This document shows positions 51,653 through 59,682 of a stretch of 64,000 nt of DNA, one piece after another. The number at the start of each line of letters is the position of its first letter. Within the stretch, counting starts at the first letter, position 1. Position numbers and translations under genes: made by a program. The notes beneath the pieces were generated by a model. It saw only the letters and a list, made by a program, of their open reading frames with translations. It was not told the DNA's origin and ran no database searches. Where the stretch lies: positions 1 to 64,000 of the forward strand of contig NZ_JBGKBE010000010.1 of assembly GCF_041358175.1 (NCBI RefSeq). The letters run 5' to 3'. The stretch comes from Muriicola sp041358175. GTDB lineage: Bacteria; Bacteroidota; Bacteroidia; Flavobacteriales; Flavobacteriaceae.

Positions 51653-52248
51653 TGGAATTTATCCACTTCGAACAGACTCTTGATATTCGTATAGGAGTTT
51701 TCAAGTGCCTTTTTTATTTTTCTGGGGCCTTTCCACTTCACCTTTTCAATCTTCTCACTCTTCTGCCCCACAAGTTTTCCTTTGTAGGATGTTTTCATTG
51801 CGTACCAGTGAACTTCCTTTAGTTTGTACACCCCGCCTTTTTTAAAAACGTGGTAGGTGGTCTTAAGGTAGTTCTCTATTTTAAGTCCTTTCACCCCGGT
51901 TTCCTCTTCCACTTCCCGTATCGCACATTCCTCAAGAGTCTCGCCTTTATCAATCCCGCCTTTAGGAAGATCCCATTTATCGTTCCTGTAGATAAAGAGT
52001 ACTTGCCCTTTTTTGTTGGTGACCACCCCTCCTGCCGCCACTGCAAGCGGAATCTTTTTGGTGAATTTTTTGAGGATTTCTTCGTGGTTGGGATGATAAA
52101 TATATGCCGCCTCCAGTTTTTTTTTGGCCAGGGCATCGATCGCGGTTTTGATCGCCGTCCCATTAAGAGGAAAATATTCTCCGTTAACAGTTTCCGACAG
52201 TTTGTTTGTTAAAACCAGGGGAGCGTCATTAACAAAAACTTTATACAT
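51649..52248 (-). CDS. NUDIX hydrolase
   Basis: The ATG at 52248 gives 199 residues; a longer frame upstream would run through pyrE and is rejected. The Nudix box GX5EX7REUXEEXGU is complete at 97-119 (GGIDKGE then REVEEETGV). It binds metal for splitting nucleoside diphosphate-X compounds. An N-terminal 70-residue segment precedes the domain, as in MutT-like or diadenosine-polyphosphate enzymes of Bacteroidota. The substrate cannot be told. The gene is divergent from pyrE with only 7 bases between the start codons. Confidence 0.92.
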   Translation of the reverse strand: MYKVFVNDAPLVLTNKLSETVNGEYFPLNGTAIKTAIDALAKKKLEAAYIYHPNHEEILKKFTKKIPLAVAAGGVVTNKKGQVLFIYRNDKWDLPKGGIDKGETLEECAIREVEEETGVKGLKIENYLKTTYHVFKKGGVYKLKEVHWYAMKTSYKGKLVGQKSEKIEKVKWKGPRKIKKALENSYTNIKSLFEVDKFH

Positions 52249-52251
52249 TTG
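52244..52251 (+). promoter_or_regulatory. Predicted -7 element (TACATTTG) of pyrE overlapping the NUDIX start codon
   Basis: TACATTTG ends 4 bases before the pyrE ATG at 52256, so pyrE mRNA is probably leaderless. The NUDIX start codon (complement of 52246-52248) lies within this element. The -33 box is not clear. Confidence 0.6.
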
Positions 52252-52255
52252 CGAA

Positions 52256-52897
52256 ATGATTTTGGATAAGCATACTGCGAGTAAAACTGCTGAACTTCTT
52301 CTGCAAATTAATGCAATTAAGTTGAGACCCGAAAATCCGTTTACATGGGCATCCGGATGGCAATCCCCCATCTACTGTGATAACCGAATTTTGTTGTCCT
52401 TCCCAGTAATCAGAAACTTTATCAAAGAAGAGATTGCCAAGCAGGTTGAGGAGTTGTACGGTAAACCGGATATTATCGCCGGCGTGGCTACGGGGGCAAT
52501 CGGAATTGGCGCCCTGGTGGCAGAATACCTTGGCCTTCCCTTTATCTATGTAAGACCGGAAGCAAAATCGCATGGAAGACAAAATCAGATTGAAGGCCTG
52601 CTTGAACAGGATCAGACCGTCGTAGTAATTGAAGACCTTATCAGTACTGGCAAAAGCAGTTTGAATGCAGTTGATGCCCTGGTCAAAAGCGGAGCCAAGG
52701 TAAAAGGGATGATCGCGATTTTCACCTACGGATTTGATGTCGCCAGTGAAAATTTCAAGAAAAAAGGTATTGAGCTCCACACCCTCAGTAATTATGAAAC
52801 ACTTGTTCAATTGGCCTCTGACAGCCATTATATAAAAGAAGAACAACTTAATACGCTAATGGAGTGGAGAAAAAATCCTTCGCTCTGGAAACCCTGA
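52256..52897 (+). CDS. pyrE: Orotate phosphoribosyltransferase
   Basis: PyrE converts orotate and PRPP to OMP in pyrimidine synthesis. The ATG at 52256 (MILDKHTASKTAELLLQ) gives 213 residues. FTWASGWQSPIYCDNR is at about 29-44, and the flexible-loop Lys-Ser-His segment PEAKSHGRQNQ is near 101-111. The PRPP-binding motif VVVIEDLISTGKS is at 122-134. It is followed by a small SRPBCC gene 4 bases later. Confidence 0.97.
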   Translation: MILDKHTASKTAELLLQINAIKLRPENPFTWASGWQSPIYCDNRILLSFPVIRNFIKEEIAKQVEELYGKPDIIAGVATGAIGIGALVAEYLGLPFIYVRPEAKSHGRQNQIEGLLEQDQTVVVIEDLISTGKSSLNAVDALVKSGAKVKGMIAIFTYGFDVASENFKKKGIELHTLSNYETLVQLASDSHYIKEEQLNTLMEWRKNPSLWKP

Positions 52898-52901
52898 ACT
52901 T

Positions 52902-53294
52902 ATGCACATAGAAAGCCCTAAAAAGACAGTTAATAAAAACAAAGAGGAGGTATTCTCATTTCTTACAGACCTTAAAAACTTTGAGAAATTGATGCCAGAA
53001 TCCATTGACAAATTCGAGATATTAGATGAGGACACCTTCCTTTTTGCCCTTAACGGCATGCCTCAGATTGTATTGAAACGGAAGGAGCAAATTCCTCATG
53101 AGCGCGTTGTTCTCGGCGCTGCAAGTGAAAAACTACCCTTTACCCTTAGTGCGCAAATAGATGAGATAGACGCGAGCAGCAGCGAGGTAACACTTAGTTT
53201 TGAAGGTGAATTCAACGCAATGATGGCGATGATGATAAAAAATCCAATTACGAATTTTATCGGCACGCTCTCCGACAACCTTTCTAAAATGTAA
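52902..53294 (+). CDS. SRPBCC (START-like) family protein
   Basis: This 130-residue protein has the helix-grip fold pattern of the SRPBCC superfamily: ESPKKTVNKNKEEVFSFLTDLKNFEKLMP at the N-terminus, then alternating strands and a long C-terminal helix (MMAMMIKNPITNFIGTLSDNLSKM). Such proteins bind hydrophobic ligands or act as chaperones. The function here is unknown. It lies 4 bases after pyrE and is probably cotranscribed, a linkage that I think is conserved in Flavobacteriia. It ends 18 bases before the convergent birA gene. Confidence 0.8.
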   Translation: MHIESPKKTVNKNKEEVFSFLTDLKNFEKLMPESIDKFEILDEDTFLFALNGMPQIVLKRKEQIPHERVVLGAASEKLPFTLSAQIDEIDASSSEVTLSFEGEFNAMMAMMIKNPITNFIGTLSDNLSKM

Positions 53295-53312
53295 GCTACT
53301 TTAATTCTGGAA

Positions 53313-54038
53313 TTACAAGGGATACTTGATTTCTTTGAGGCCGCAGGATAAAAGCTGGCCTCCTTCGGCTTCCACCAGCAGCCTTCCTTCCGAAGTGACC
53401 CCCCTGATAGCCCCTATTATCTGCTTCCCGTGAATTTCATAATTTAACTGCCGATCTCTCATATACAATAAGCTTTTATAGTCTGGCGAAAGGTCCTTCT
53501 TAGCATGTTCTACTTCCTCCATTGAATCGTGAACGAGATCGAGCAGACGATTGAGTAATATATCAAGGGGATACGACTTTCCTGTAATCTGTTTTAAGGA
53601 AGCTGCATTGGGAAGGTTTGAAAATTTTTCCTGATTTACATTGATTCCGATTCCAAGAACGGATTGTTTTAACATAAATCCCTTTAAGGTATTCTCAATC
53701 AGGATGCCACAAATCTTTTTATTACCTGACATTATGTCGTTAGGCCATTTGATAGCTAATTCCGGGATTTCCAGTTCCTTGAATAGCTGAATCAACGAAA
53801 GGGATAAGGCCATCGAAATTAAAAATCCCTGATCTGCTCTTAGCGCTTTAAAATATTTCAAAACACTAATTGTCAGGTTTTTACCGGGTTCAGAAGACCA
53901 ATTTGTTCCTGCCTGTCCTACCCCTTTTAACTGGGAATCAGCGACCAAAACCGTAAAGTCAATCAAGGTAGTATCAGCCATCAATCTCTTCAGATGGAGG
54001 TTAGTGGAATCCGTGGCATTAACTTTGATTACTTGCAT
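53313..54038 (-). CDS. birA: Biotin--[acetyl-CoA-carboxylase] ligase (BirA, no repressor domain)
   Basis: BirA attaches biotin to the carrier protein of carboxylases. The ATG at 54038 (MQVIKVNATDSTN) gives 241 residues; an upstream frame to 54092 is rejected. There is no N-terminal helix-turn-helix, so it is the single-function type. The ATP/biotin loop reads KGVGQAGTNWSSEPGKN at about 38-54, a variant of GRGRRGRxW. KWPNDIM is at 97-103 with the catalytic Lys, followed by KKICGILIE at 107-115. It is divergent from rsfS. Confidence 0.95.
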   Translation of the reverse strand: MQVIKVNATDSTNLHLKRLMADTTLIDFTVLVADSQLKGVGQAGTNWSSEPGKNLTISVLKYFKALRADQGFLISMALSLSLIQLFKELEIPELAIKWPNDIMSGNKKICGILIENTLKGFMLKQSVLGIGINVNQEKFSNLPNAASLKQITGKSYPLDILLNRLLDLVHDSMEEVEHAKKDLSPDYKSLLYMRDRQLNYEIHGKQIIGAIRGVTSEGRLLVEAEGGQLLSCGLKEIKYPL

Positions 54039-54108
54039 AGTGTATAAATACCCCTGAGAACTGTACAATGTTATGTTAAAAACTAGGGGCAAGAAAATAA
54101 AAAAATAA

Positions 54109-54116
54109 TAACTTTG
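54109..54116 (+). promoter_or_regulatory. Predicted -7 element (TAACTTTG) of the rsfS-ftsH operon
   Basis: TAACTTTG ends 19 bases before the rsfS ATG. The -33 box is not clear. Confidence 0.5.
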
Positions 54117-54135
54117 TATAAACTAAATATTTTGG

Positions 54136-54513
54136 ATGCAGAAAGGAAAGCCTAGCGCAGATGAGTTAATCTCTTTAATATTACAAGGAATAGAAGAAGT
54201 TAAAGGACTAGAAATTAATTTACTCGACCTTAGGGACATTGAAAATACTGTTTGCGACTACTTTGTTTTATGTAATGGTACCTCCAATACGCATGTCAAT
54301 GCGATCGTAAATTCAATCCAAAAAACAGTTAGCAAAGGCATAAAAGATAAACCCTGGCATGTTGAAGGTTCTGACAATGCCGAGTGGGTGCTTTTGGATT
54401 ATGTTAACGTCGTGGTTCACGTGTTTCAAAAACAGGTGAGAGAATTCTACGATATTGAAGGACTTTGGGGCGATGCGAAAGTGACGCTGGTAGAAAGTAG
54501 TTTTAATCAATAA
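54136..54513 (+). CDS. rsfS: Ribosome silencing factor RsfS (Iojap family)
   Basis: RsfS binds L14 on the large subunit and blocks subunit joining when nutrients are short. It has 125 residues. NTVCDYFVLCNGTSNTHVNAI is at about 36-56 and WVLLDYVNVVVHVFQKQVREFY at about 83-104, with the conserved W...DYVNVVVHVF. It precedes ftsH by 3 bases, a pair often seen in Bacteroidota. Confidence 0.95.
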   Translation: MQKGKPSADELISLILQGIEEVKGLEINLLDLRDIENTVCDYFVLCNGTSNTHVNAIVNSIQKTVSKGIKDKPWHVEGSDNAEWVLLDYVNVVVHVFQKQVREFYDIEGLWGDAKVTLVESSFNQ

Positions 54514-54516
54514 AAA

Positions 54517-56520
54517 ATGGCTAAAGAAAAAGATAATAATACCCCGCAAAAAAGACCAAAATTCAGCTCTTGGTGGATTTATGGCCTTATCGCCGTTCTC
54601 CTGATTGCATTCAATTTTTTTGGGAGTGGAAGTCTGGGGACCACCAGAAAAACAACTACCTCTGAGTTGCAACAATATCTCAGAGCCGGTGACATTTCTA
54701 AAATCCTTATCATCACAAATACTAATCAGGCCAAGGTCTTTCTTACTGAGGAAGCCCTGGCGAAAGACGTGCATAAGGAGGTAGCTAATAAACCCTTCTT
54801 TCCGACCACGGCAGAAATTCCCCAGTATGTCCTTGATTATGGGGATCTACAGATTTTTCAGAATGAGATTACAGAAATAAAGAAGGAAAATTCACTGAAT
54901 ACCATTGTGGAATTCGACAAAGAATCGAATTTGTTCATGGACCTTCTGATTACTATTCTTCCCTTTGTACTCATCATCGGAATCTGGATTTACCTGATGA
55001 GGAGAATGTCTGGCGGAGGAGCCGGAGGCGCCGGAGGACAGATATTTAATATTGGTAAATCAAAGGCTAAACTCTTTGATGAGAAAACAGATACGAGAAC
55101 TTCATTTAAAGATGTTGCCGGGCTGGAAGGTGCCAAGGAAGAGATCGAAGAGATCGTGGAGTTCCTGAAGAATCCTGATAAATATACCTCTCTGGGGGGT
55201 AAAATCCCTAAAGGTGCATTGCTGGTGGGCCCTCCGGGAACAGGTAAAACATTACTGGCAAAGGCCGTCGCCGGTGAAGCGAAAGTTCCGTTTTTCTCCT
55301 TGTCAGGTTCTGATTTTGTTGAGATGTTTGTCGGAGTTGGAGCATCCAGGGTAAGGGACTTGTTCAAACAGGCCAAGGACAAAGCTCCTGCGATCATTTT
55401 TATTGATGAGATTGACGCCATTGGCCGCGCCAGAGGCAAGAATAATTTTACTGGGTCTAATGACGAGCGTGAAAACACCCTCAACCAGCTATTAACGGAA
55501 ATGGATGGGTTTGGAACCAATACCAACGTTATTGTGCTCGCAGCCACCAACAGGGCTGATGTCCTGGATAAAGCCCTAATGAGAGCGGGTAGATTTGACC
55601 GTCAGATTTATGTGGACTTGCCGGATATCAGGGAAAGAAAAGAGATTTTCGAGGTACATTTAAGGCCTATTAAAACTGCTGAAACACTTGATTTAGATTT
55701 TCTCGCACGCCAAACACCAGGTTTCTCCGGTGCCGATATTGCAAATGTTTGTAACGAAGCTGCACTGATCGCAGCCAGAAAGGAAAAGAAGGCGGTTACA
55801 AAACAAGACTTCCTCGATGCGGTTGACCGAATCGTAGGCGGACTCGAGAAAAAGAATAAGATCATTACCAAGGAAGAAAAACGTACGATTGCCTATCATG
55901 AAGCAGGGCACGCTACCGTGAGCTGGATGCTCGAACACGCGGCACCCCTGGTAAAGGTAACTATAGTACCCCGGGGCCAGTCTCTGGGTTCAGCCTGGTA
56001 TTTGCCTGAAGAACGCCTAATTGTGCGACCCGAGCAAATGAAAGATGAAATGTGTGCCACCTTAGGAGGCAGGGCAGCGGAAAAAGTCATCTTTAATAAA
56101 ATCTCTACCGGAGCCTTGAGCGATCTTGAAAAAGTGACCAAACAGGCCAGAGCCATGGTGACCATTTACGGTCTTAATGATCAGATTGGGAATCTAACCT
56201 ATTACGATTCCTCAGGGCAGAATGAATATGGCTTTACCAAACCCTATAGCGAAGAGACCGCTCAAAAGATAGATGAAGAAATCTCTAAACTTATAGAGGA
56301 ACAGTATAGCAGAGCAATTGATGTTCTGAAAAAAAACAAGGATAAACTCACCGAATTGGCGGAACGACTATTGGAAAAGGAGGTTATTTTTAAAGAAGAC
56401 CTTGAAAAAATCTTTGGTGAGAGACCTTTTGAAAAGAAGTTTGATAAAAAAGGCCAGGAAATCTCCGTCAATGAAGAAGAAACAGAAGAACCTGAAGAAC
56501 TGACCGAGGATAATAAATAA
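54517..56520 (+). CDS. ftsH: ATP-dependent zinc metalloprotease FtsH
   Basis: FtsH is a membrane-bound AAA+ protease that removes damaged membrane proteins and short-lived regulators. It has 667 residues. Membrane spans are at about 21-37 and 131-149, with the periplasmic loop between. The linker is Gly-rich (GGGAGGAGG). Walker A GPPGTGKT is at 238-245, Walker B FIDEIDAIG is near 294-302, and the second-region-of-homology segment AGRFDRQ is near 353-359. The zinc motif HEAGH is at 461-465. The C-terminus is acidic. Confidence 0.98.
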   Translation: MAKEKDNNTPQKRPKFSSWWIYGLIAVLLIAFNFFGSGSLGTTRKTTTSELQQYLRAGDISKILIITNTNQAKVFLTEEALAKDVHKEVANKPFFPTTAEIPQYVLDYGDLQIFQNEITEIKKENSLNTIVEFDKESNLFMDLLITILPFVLIIGIWIYLMRRMSGGGAGGAGGQIFNIGKSKAKLFDEKTDTRTSFKDVAGLEGAKEEIEEIVEFLKNPDKYTSLGGKIPKGALLVGPPGTGKTLLAKAVAGEAKVPFFSLSGSDFVEMFVGVGASRVRDLFKQAKDKAPAIIFIDEIDAIGRARGKNNFTGSNDERENTLNQLLTEMDGFGTNTNVIVLAATNRADVLDKALMRAGRFDRQIYVDLPDIRERKEIFEVHLRPIKTAETLDLDFLARQTPGFSGADIANVCNEAALIAARKEKKAVTKQDFLDAVDRIVGGLEKKNKIITKEEKRTIAYHEAGHATVSWMLEHAAPLVKVTIVPRGQSLGSAWYLPEERLIVRPEQMKDEMCATLGGRAAEKVIFNKISTGALSDLEKVTKQARAMVTIYGLNDQIGNLTYYDSSGQNEYGFTKPYSEETAQKIDEEISKLIEEQYSRAIDVLKKNKDKLTELAERLLEKEVIFKEDLEKIFGERPFEKKFDKKGQEISVNEEETEEPEELTEDNK

Positions 56521-56572
56521 AGTTCCCGGTTCGTTCTAGAAATTAGTACATTACAGCTGATTAAATCAAGAA

Positions 56573-57187
56573 ATGGGACTATTTTCCAGTTTATTTGGAG
56601 GAGGTAAGAAGAAGAAGGTTTCCAAGGCTACCGTGGAAACCAGGGGGGTACATATGCCCGACCTCAATCTTCCCATTGATGAAAAATTCACCATCCATTT
56701 TAAAAAGAATGGGGGAAAATTCCTTTACTGTGATTCCTTTAAAGAAGTGTCTGAAGCACTCCGGAATATCGTTGAGGAAAATCAATGGAAGAACTCGCCT
56801 TTCTTTATCATGGATGAGAGATTGGAACAAAAATTCTCAAAAGAAGACATATCTTTTACACAAAAGGCTAGTAATAGCGAGATCTTTTTTACCACCTGTG
56901 AACATCTGATCGCCCAAAATGGCTCCATCCTCGTTTGCTCAAATCAATTAAAGGAAAAGAAGCTCAACGAACTCCCGGAAAACGTTATTGTCTTTGCAAC
57001 TACCAGTCAGCTCGTAGAAAATATCGGAGAAGGCCTTAAGGCGATCAAGAAAAAATACAAGCAGGGTATTCCTGCTAACATCACCACCTTAAAGCACTTT
57101 CAGGCTACAAATGAAAATGCCGATGACTTCCTGACATACGGCAGCAGCTCCAAGCATCTATACCTCTTACTACTGGAAGATTTATAG
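56573..57187 (+). CDS. LUD (LutC/YkgG-like) domain protein
   Basis: This 204-residue protein has the LUD fold of lactate-utilisation LutB/LutC proteins. Diagnostic stretches are FFTTCEHLIAQNGSILVCSNQ near 104-124 and NVIVFATTSQLVENIGEGL near 137-155. The N-terminus MGLFSSLFGGGKKKK is Gly/Lys-rich. LutC partners (LutA, LutB with iron-sulfur clusters) are not nearby, so its role differs or is unknown. It sits between ftsH and cdsA, one base before cdsA. Confidence 0.8.
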   Translation: MGLFSSLFGGGKKKKVSKATVETRGVHMPDLNLPIDEKFTIHFKKNGGKFLYCDSFKEVSEALRNIVEENQWKNSPFFIMDERLEQKFSKEDISFTQKASNSEIFFTTCEHLIAQNGSILVCSNQLKEKKLNELPENVIVFATTSQLVENIGEGLKAIKKKYKQGIPANITTLKHFQATNENADDFLTYGSSSKHLYLLLLEDL

Positions 57188-57188
57188 G

Positions 57189-57989
57189 ATGAGGGAACTT
57201 CTACGGCGGTTACTTACGGGGGTTGTTTACGTGATTTTACTCCTTTCGGCCGTTTTTTTAAGTTCAGACGCCTTCGACTTCCTTTTTATGGTATTTGGGC
57301 TTGCCTGTTTATACGAATTCAAGAAACTTGTGGGATTAAGAGGCTACTACCTATTTGCAGCCTATCTCGGTCTGTGGTGGCTGTTTATTTACATCGTCAG
57401 GGATGCAGTTCTTATTAATATCCTGATGTTTCTTTCCATTACGGTCAACATAACGATGATCTACTTCCTGTTCACTAAAAAGAAATTCTACAGAGCCTAT
57501 GAAAAATTTGTCATAGGTCTCTTTTATATCGGTGGTGGATGTATATTCCTGACCATGATTCCCTACAAGGATGATGATTTTGCAAAACTGTTGATCATGG
57601 GAATCTTTATCCTAATTTGGGTGAACGACTCTTTTGCCTACCTGGTAGGATCATCCATTGGAAGAACAAAATTATATCCCTCTGTTTCCCCTAAGAAAAC
57701 TGTAGAAGGAACTTTGGGAGGCTTTATTTTTACGCTTATTGCTGCCTATATTCTTTCCCTTTACGAACCCATTTTAAAGCCGGCAGAGTGGATAATTCTC
57801 GCTTCGGTAATTGTCATAATGGGCAGTCTGGGAGATCTGATTGAATCAAAACTAAAAAGATTGGCAGGAGTAAAAGACAGTGGTGCAATTCTTCCCGGGC
57901 ACGGTGGGATGCTCGATCGTTTGGATAGTCTTATATTTGCAGCACCATTTGCATATCTTGTATTAAATATTTTTACCTATGTTTCATAG
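57189..57989 (+). CDS. cdsA: Phosphatidate cytidylyltransferase
   Basis: CdsA makes CDP-diacylglycerol, the branch point of phospholipid synthesis. It has 266 residues with about eight membrane spans. The family signature near the C-terminus is complete: SKLKRLAGVKDSG followed by LPGHGGMLDRLDS. Its stop overlaps the psd start by 11 bases, which suggests translational coupling of consecutive steps of phosphatidylethanolamine synthesis. CDP-diacylglycerol--serine transferase (pssA) is not in this window. Confidence 0.96.
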   Translation: MRELLRRLLTGVVYVILLLSAVFLSSDAFDFLFMVFGLACLYEFKKLVGLRGYYLFAAYLGLWWLFIYIVRDAVLINILMFLSITVNITMIYFLFTKKKFYRAYEKFVIGLFYIGGGCIFLTMIPYKDDDFAKLLIMGIFILIWVNDSFAYLVGSSIGRTKLYPSVSPKKTVEGTLGGFIFTLIAAYILSLYEPILKPAEWIILASVIVIMGSLGDLIESKLKRLAGVKDSGAILPGHGGMLDRLDSLIFAAPFAYLVLNIFTYVS

Positions 57990-58650
57990 AGAGGGACGCA
58001 CCATTATCCTCCTGACTTTCTTCACCGTAGCCATCATCATTCTTCTGGCGCATTTTTATATGGGTAATCCTACCTATAAACTAATCGTTCAGGGTCTGGC
58101 ATTAGTGGTACTTATCCTTATTCTCCAATTTTTCAGAAATCCAAAAAGAATATCCAATAAAAATTTTAACGAGATCCATGCACCGGTGGATGGAAAAGTT
58201 GTTGTGATTGAAAGGATCATGGAAAAGGAGTATTTTAATGAAGAAAGACTACAGATTTCCATCTTTATGTCTCCGGTAAATGTACATGTGACGAGATATC
58301 CTGCCAGTGGAGTCATTCAATATTCCAAATACCATCCGGGAAAATACCTGGTAGCCTGGCATCCCAAATCAAGTGAAGAAAACGAACGGACCACCGTGGT
58401 CATACGAACTCCAAAATTCGGAGATATTCTCTATCGTCAGATTGCCGGGGCCATGGCCAGACGCATAGTGAATTACGCGGAAGAGGGCGAAAGTGCACAA
58501 CAGGGTGAAGAAAGCGGCTTTATTAAATTTGGCTCCAGGGTTGACGTACTACTCCCGGTAGATGCCCGGGTGGCTGTAAAACTCAATCAAAAGGTAAAAG
58601 GTGCCATCACCTGTCTGGCTACAATTAAAGAAAATGATGGAGAAGGATAG
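57979..58650 (+). CDS. psd: Phosphatidylserine decarboxylase family protein (short form)
   Basis: Psd forms phosphatidylethanolamine. The 223-residue short form has two N-terminal spans (about 9-25 and 32-47) and the conserved HAPVDGKVVVIER near 67-79. FMSPVNVHVTRYPASG is near 95-110 and GFIKFGSRVDVLLP near 180-193. Self-cleavage is expected between Gly185 and Ser186 to give the pyruvoyl group. It overlaps cdsA and the next gene, so three reading frames are linked tightly. Confidence 0.94.
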   Translation: MFHREGRTIILLTFFTVAIIILLAHFYMGNPTYKLIVQGLALVVLILILQFFRNPKRISNKNFNEIHAPVDGKVVVIERIMEKEYFNEERLQISIFMSPVNVHVTRYPASGVIQYSKYHPGKYLVAWHPKSSEENERTTVVIRTPKFGDILYRQIAGAMARRIVNYAEEGESAQQGEESGFIKFGSRVDVLLPVDARVAVKLNQKVKGAITCLATIKENDGEG

Positions 58651-58906
58651 GCTGCATACCGAATTTGAAAAAGCAGTTAACTATATCAGTAACTATACTG
58701 ACCCTCTCCCCCCCGATCTGCTCTTAAAACTATACGCATACTACAAGATCGCCAATCAGAATTACAACAATCCCGGAAGTAAGACTCCCCTTATTAATGC
58801 CTTTAAAGCGAATGCACTTTTCCAGGCACAAAATTTACAACCCGAAGAAGCGATGGAAAAATACATTGTCCTGGTTAAAAAAGAATTCGGAATAAGCTCT
58901 TTTTAA
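58634..58906 (+). CDS. Acyl-CoA-binding protein (ACBP family)
   Basis: The ATG at 58634 gives 90 residues; 58637 is equally possible. The four-helix ACBP pattern is visible: EFEKAVNYISNYTDPLPPDLLLKLYAYYKIANQ, then a helix at about 49-62 and EEAMEKYIVLVKK near 71-83. The Tyr/Lys pair YAYYKIA is the acyl-CoA adenine site in the family. Bacterial ACBPs are uncommon; from memory they occur in some Bacteroidota. It overlaps psd by 17 bases, pointing to a role in handling acyl-CoA for lipid synthesis. Confidence 0.9.
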   Translation: MMEKDRLHTEFEKAVNYISNYTDPLPPDLLLKLYAYYKIANQNYNNPGSKTPLINAFKANALFQAQNLQPEEAMEKYIVLVKKEFGISSF

Positions 58907-58908
58907 TT

Positions 58909-59676
58909 TCAGGCATAGAGATCTTTAGTATCCGCCTTACACAGCTCGAAGATAAATTCAGACATTTTTAGAGTTACATCTTTAAAAAGACGTTCACCCT
59001 TCTCTGCAGTGGCATTCGATGGATCCCCTACCCCAGTATCTTCTGATATTTCAGACCACCTTCTTTCTGCCCATGCCCATCCTTCAGAAAAAGCTTGAAT
59101 CCTGAAATTTTTCGCTTTCCCATCACCCCACTGGTTTTTATCGAGGACCAGATCGGGACGGAAATACAGCATCAGACTGGTTTCTCTTTCATCGGCGTGA
59201 TCTCCTTTTTCAACAATATAATCGGCATTCTCCAGGGCTTTGAACCAATTGGAGACACAGAGGAACATGTTGGGAAATTTCAGGCCTAATTCTCTTACCA
59301 GCGCTTTAAAATTATTACCCCCGTGACTATTGAAAAGAAGTAATTTATGTATCCCCTGTCTCTCCAGTACGGTGATGATATCTGCCAGTATGGCTAGTTG
59401 TGTGCTTGGATTTAAGTTGATATCAAGATAGATATCAGATTGTCCGGTATTGACACCAAAGGGTATGGTTGGCAGCACTATGGGCTTAGCTCCCTTTTCC
59501 CATGCCAGTTTAGCAGCTTCAGCAGCCAGATGATCGGCCTCGTAGATATCCGTTCCATATGGGAGATGGTAATTATGTGCCTCGGTAGCTGCCCAGGGTA
59601 AAATTGCCAGTTCAAATTGAGTTTGCTTTAACGCCAGCCAGTTAGTTTCAGCAAGGATGTAAGGTCTTATTCCCAT
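58909..59676 (-). CDS. Creatininase family amidohydrolase
   Basis: This 255-residue protein is of the creatininase/MftE family. Metal-binding residues are visible in LPWAATEAHNYHLPYGTD (Glu32, His34 and His37 region, Asp42), FNSHGGNN (His near 118) and DHADERETS (Glu near 164). Members hydrolyse creatinine, formamides or pyrimidine-derived amides. The substrate is not determined by sequence. It ends 2 bases from the convergent acyl-CoA-binding gene with no terminator, and starts 6 bases after the sterol-desaturase gene, so the two form an operon. Confidence 0.88.
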   Translation of the reverse strand: MGIRPYILAETNWLALKQTQFELAILPWAATEAHNYHLPYGTDIYEADHLAAEAAKLAWEKGAKPIVLPTIPFGVNTGQSDIYLDINLNPSTQLAILADIITVLERQGIHKLLLFNSHGGNNFKALVRELGLKFPNMFLCVSNWFKALENADYIVEKGDHADERETSLMLYFRPDLVLDKNQWGDGKAKNFRIQAFSEGWAWAERRWSEISEDTGVGDPSNATAEKGERLFKDVTLKMSEFIFELCKADTKDLYA

Positions 59677-59682
59677 ATTATT

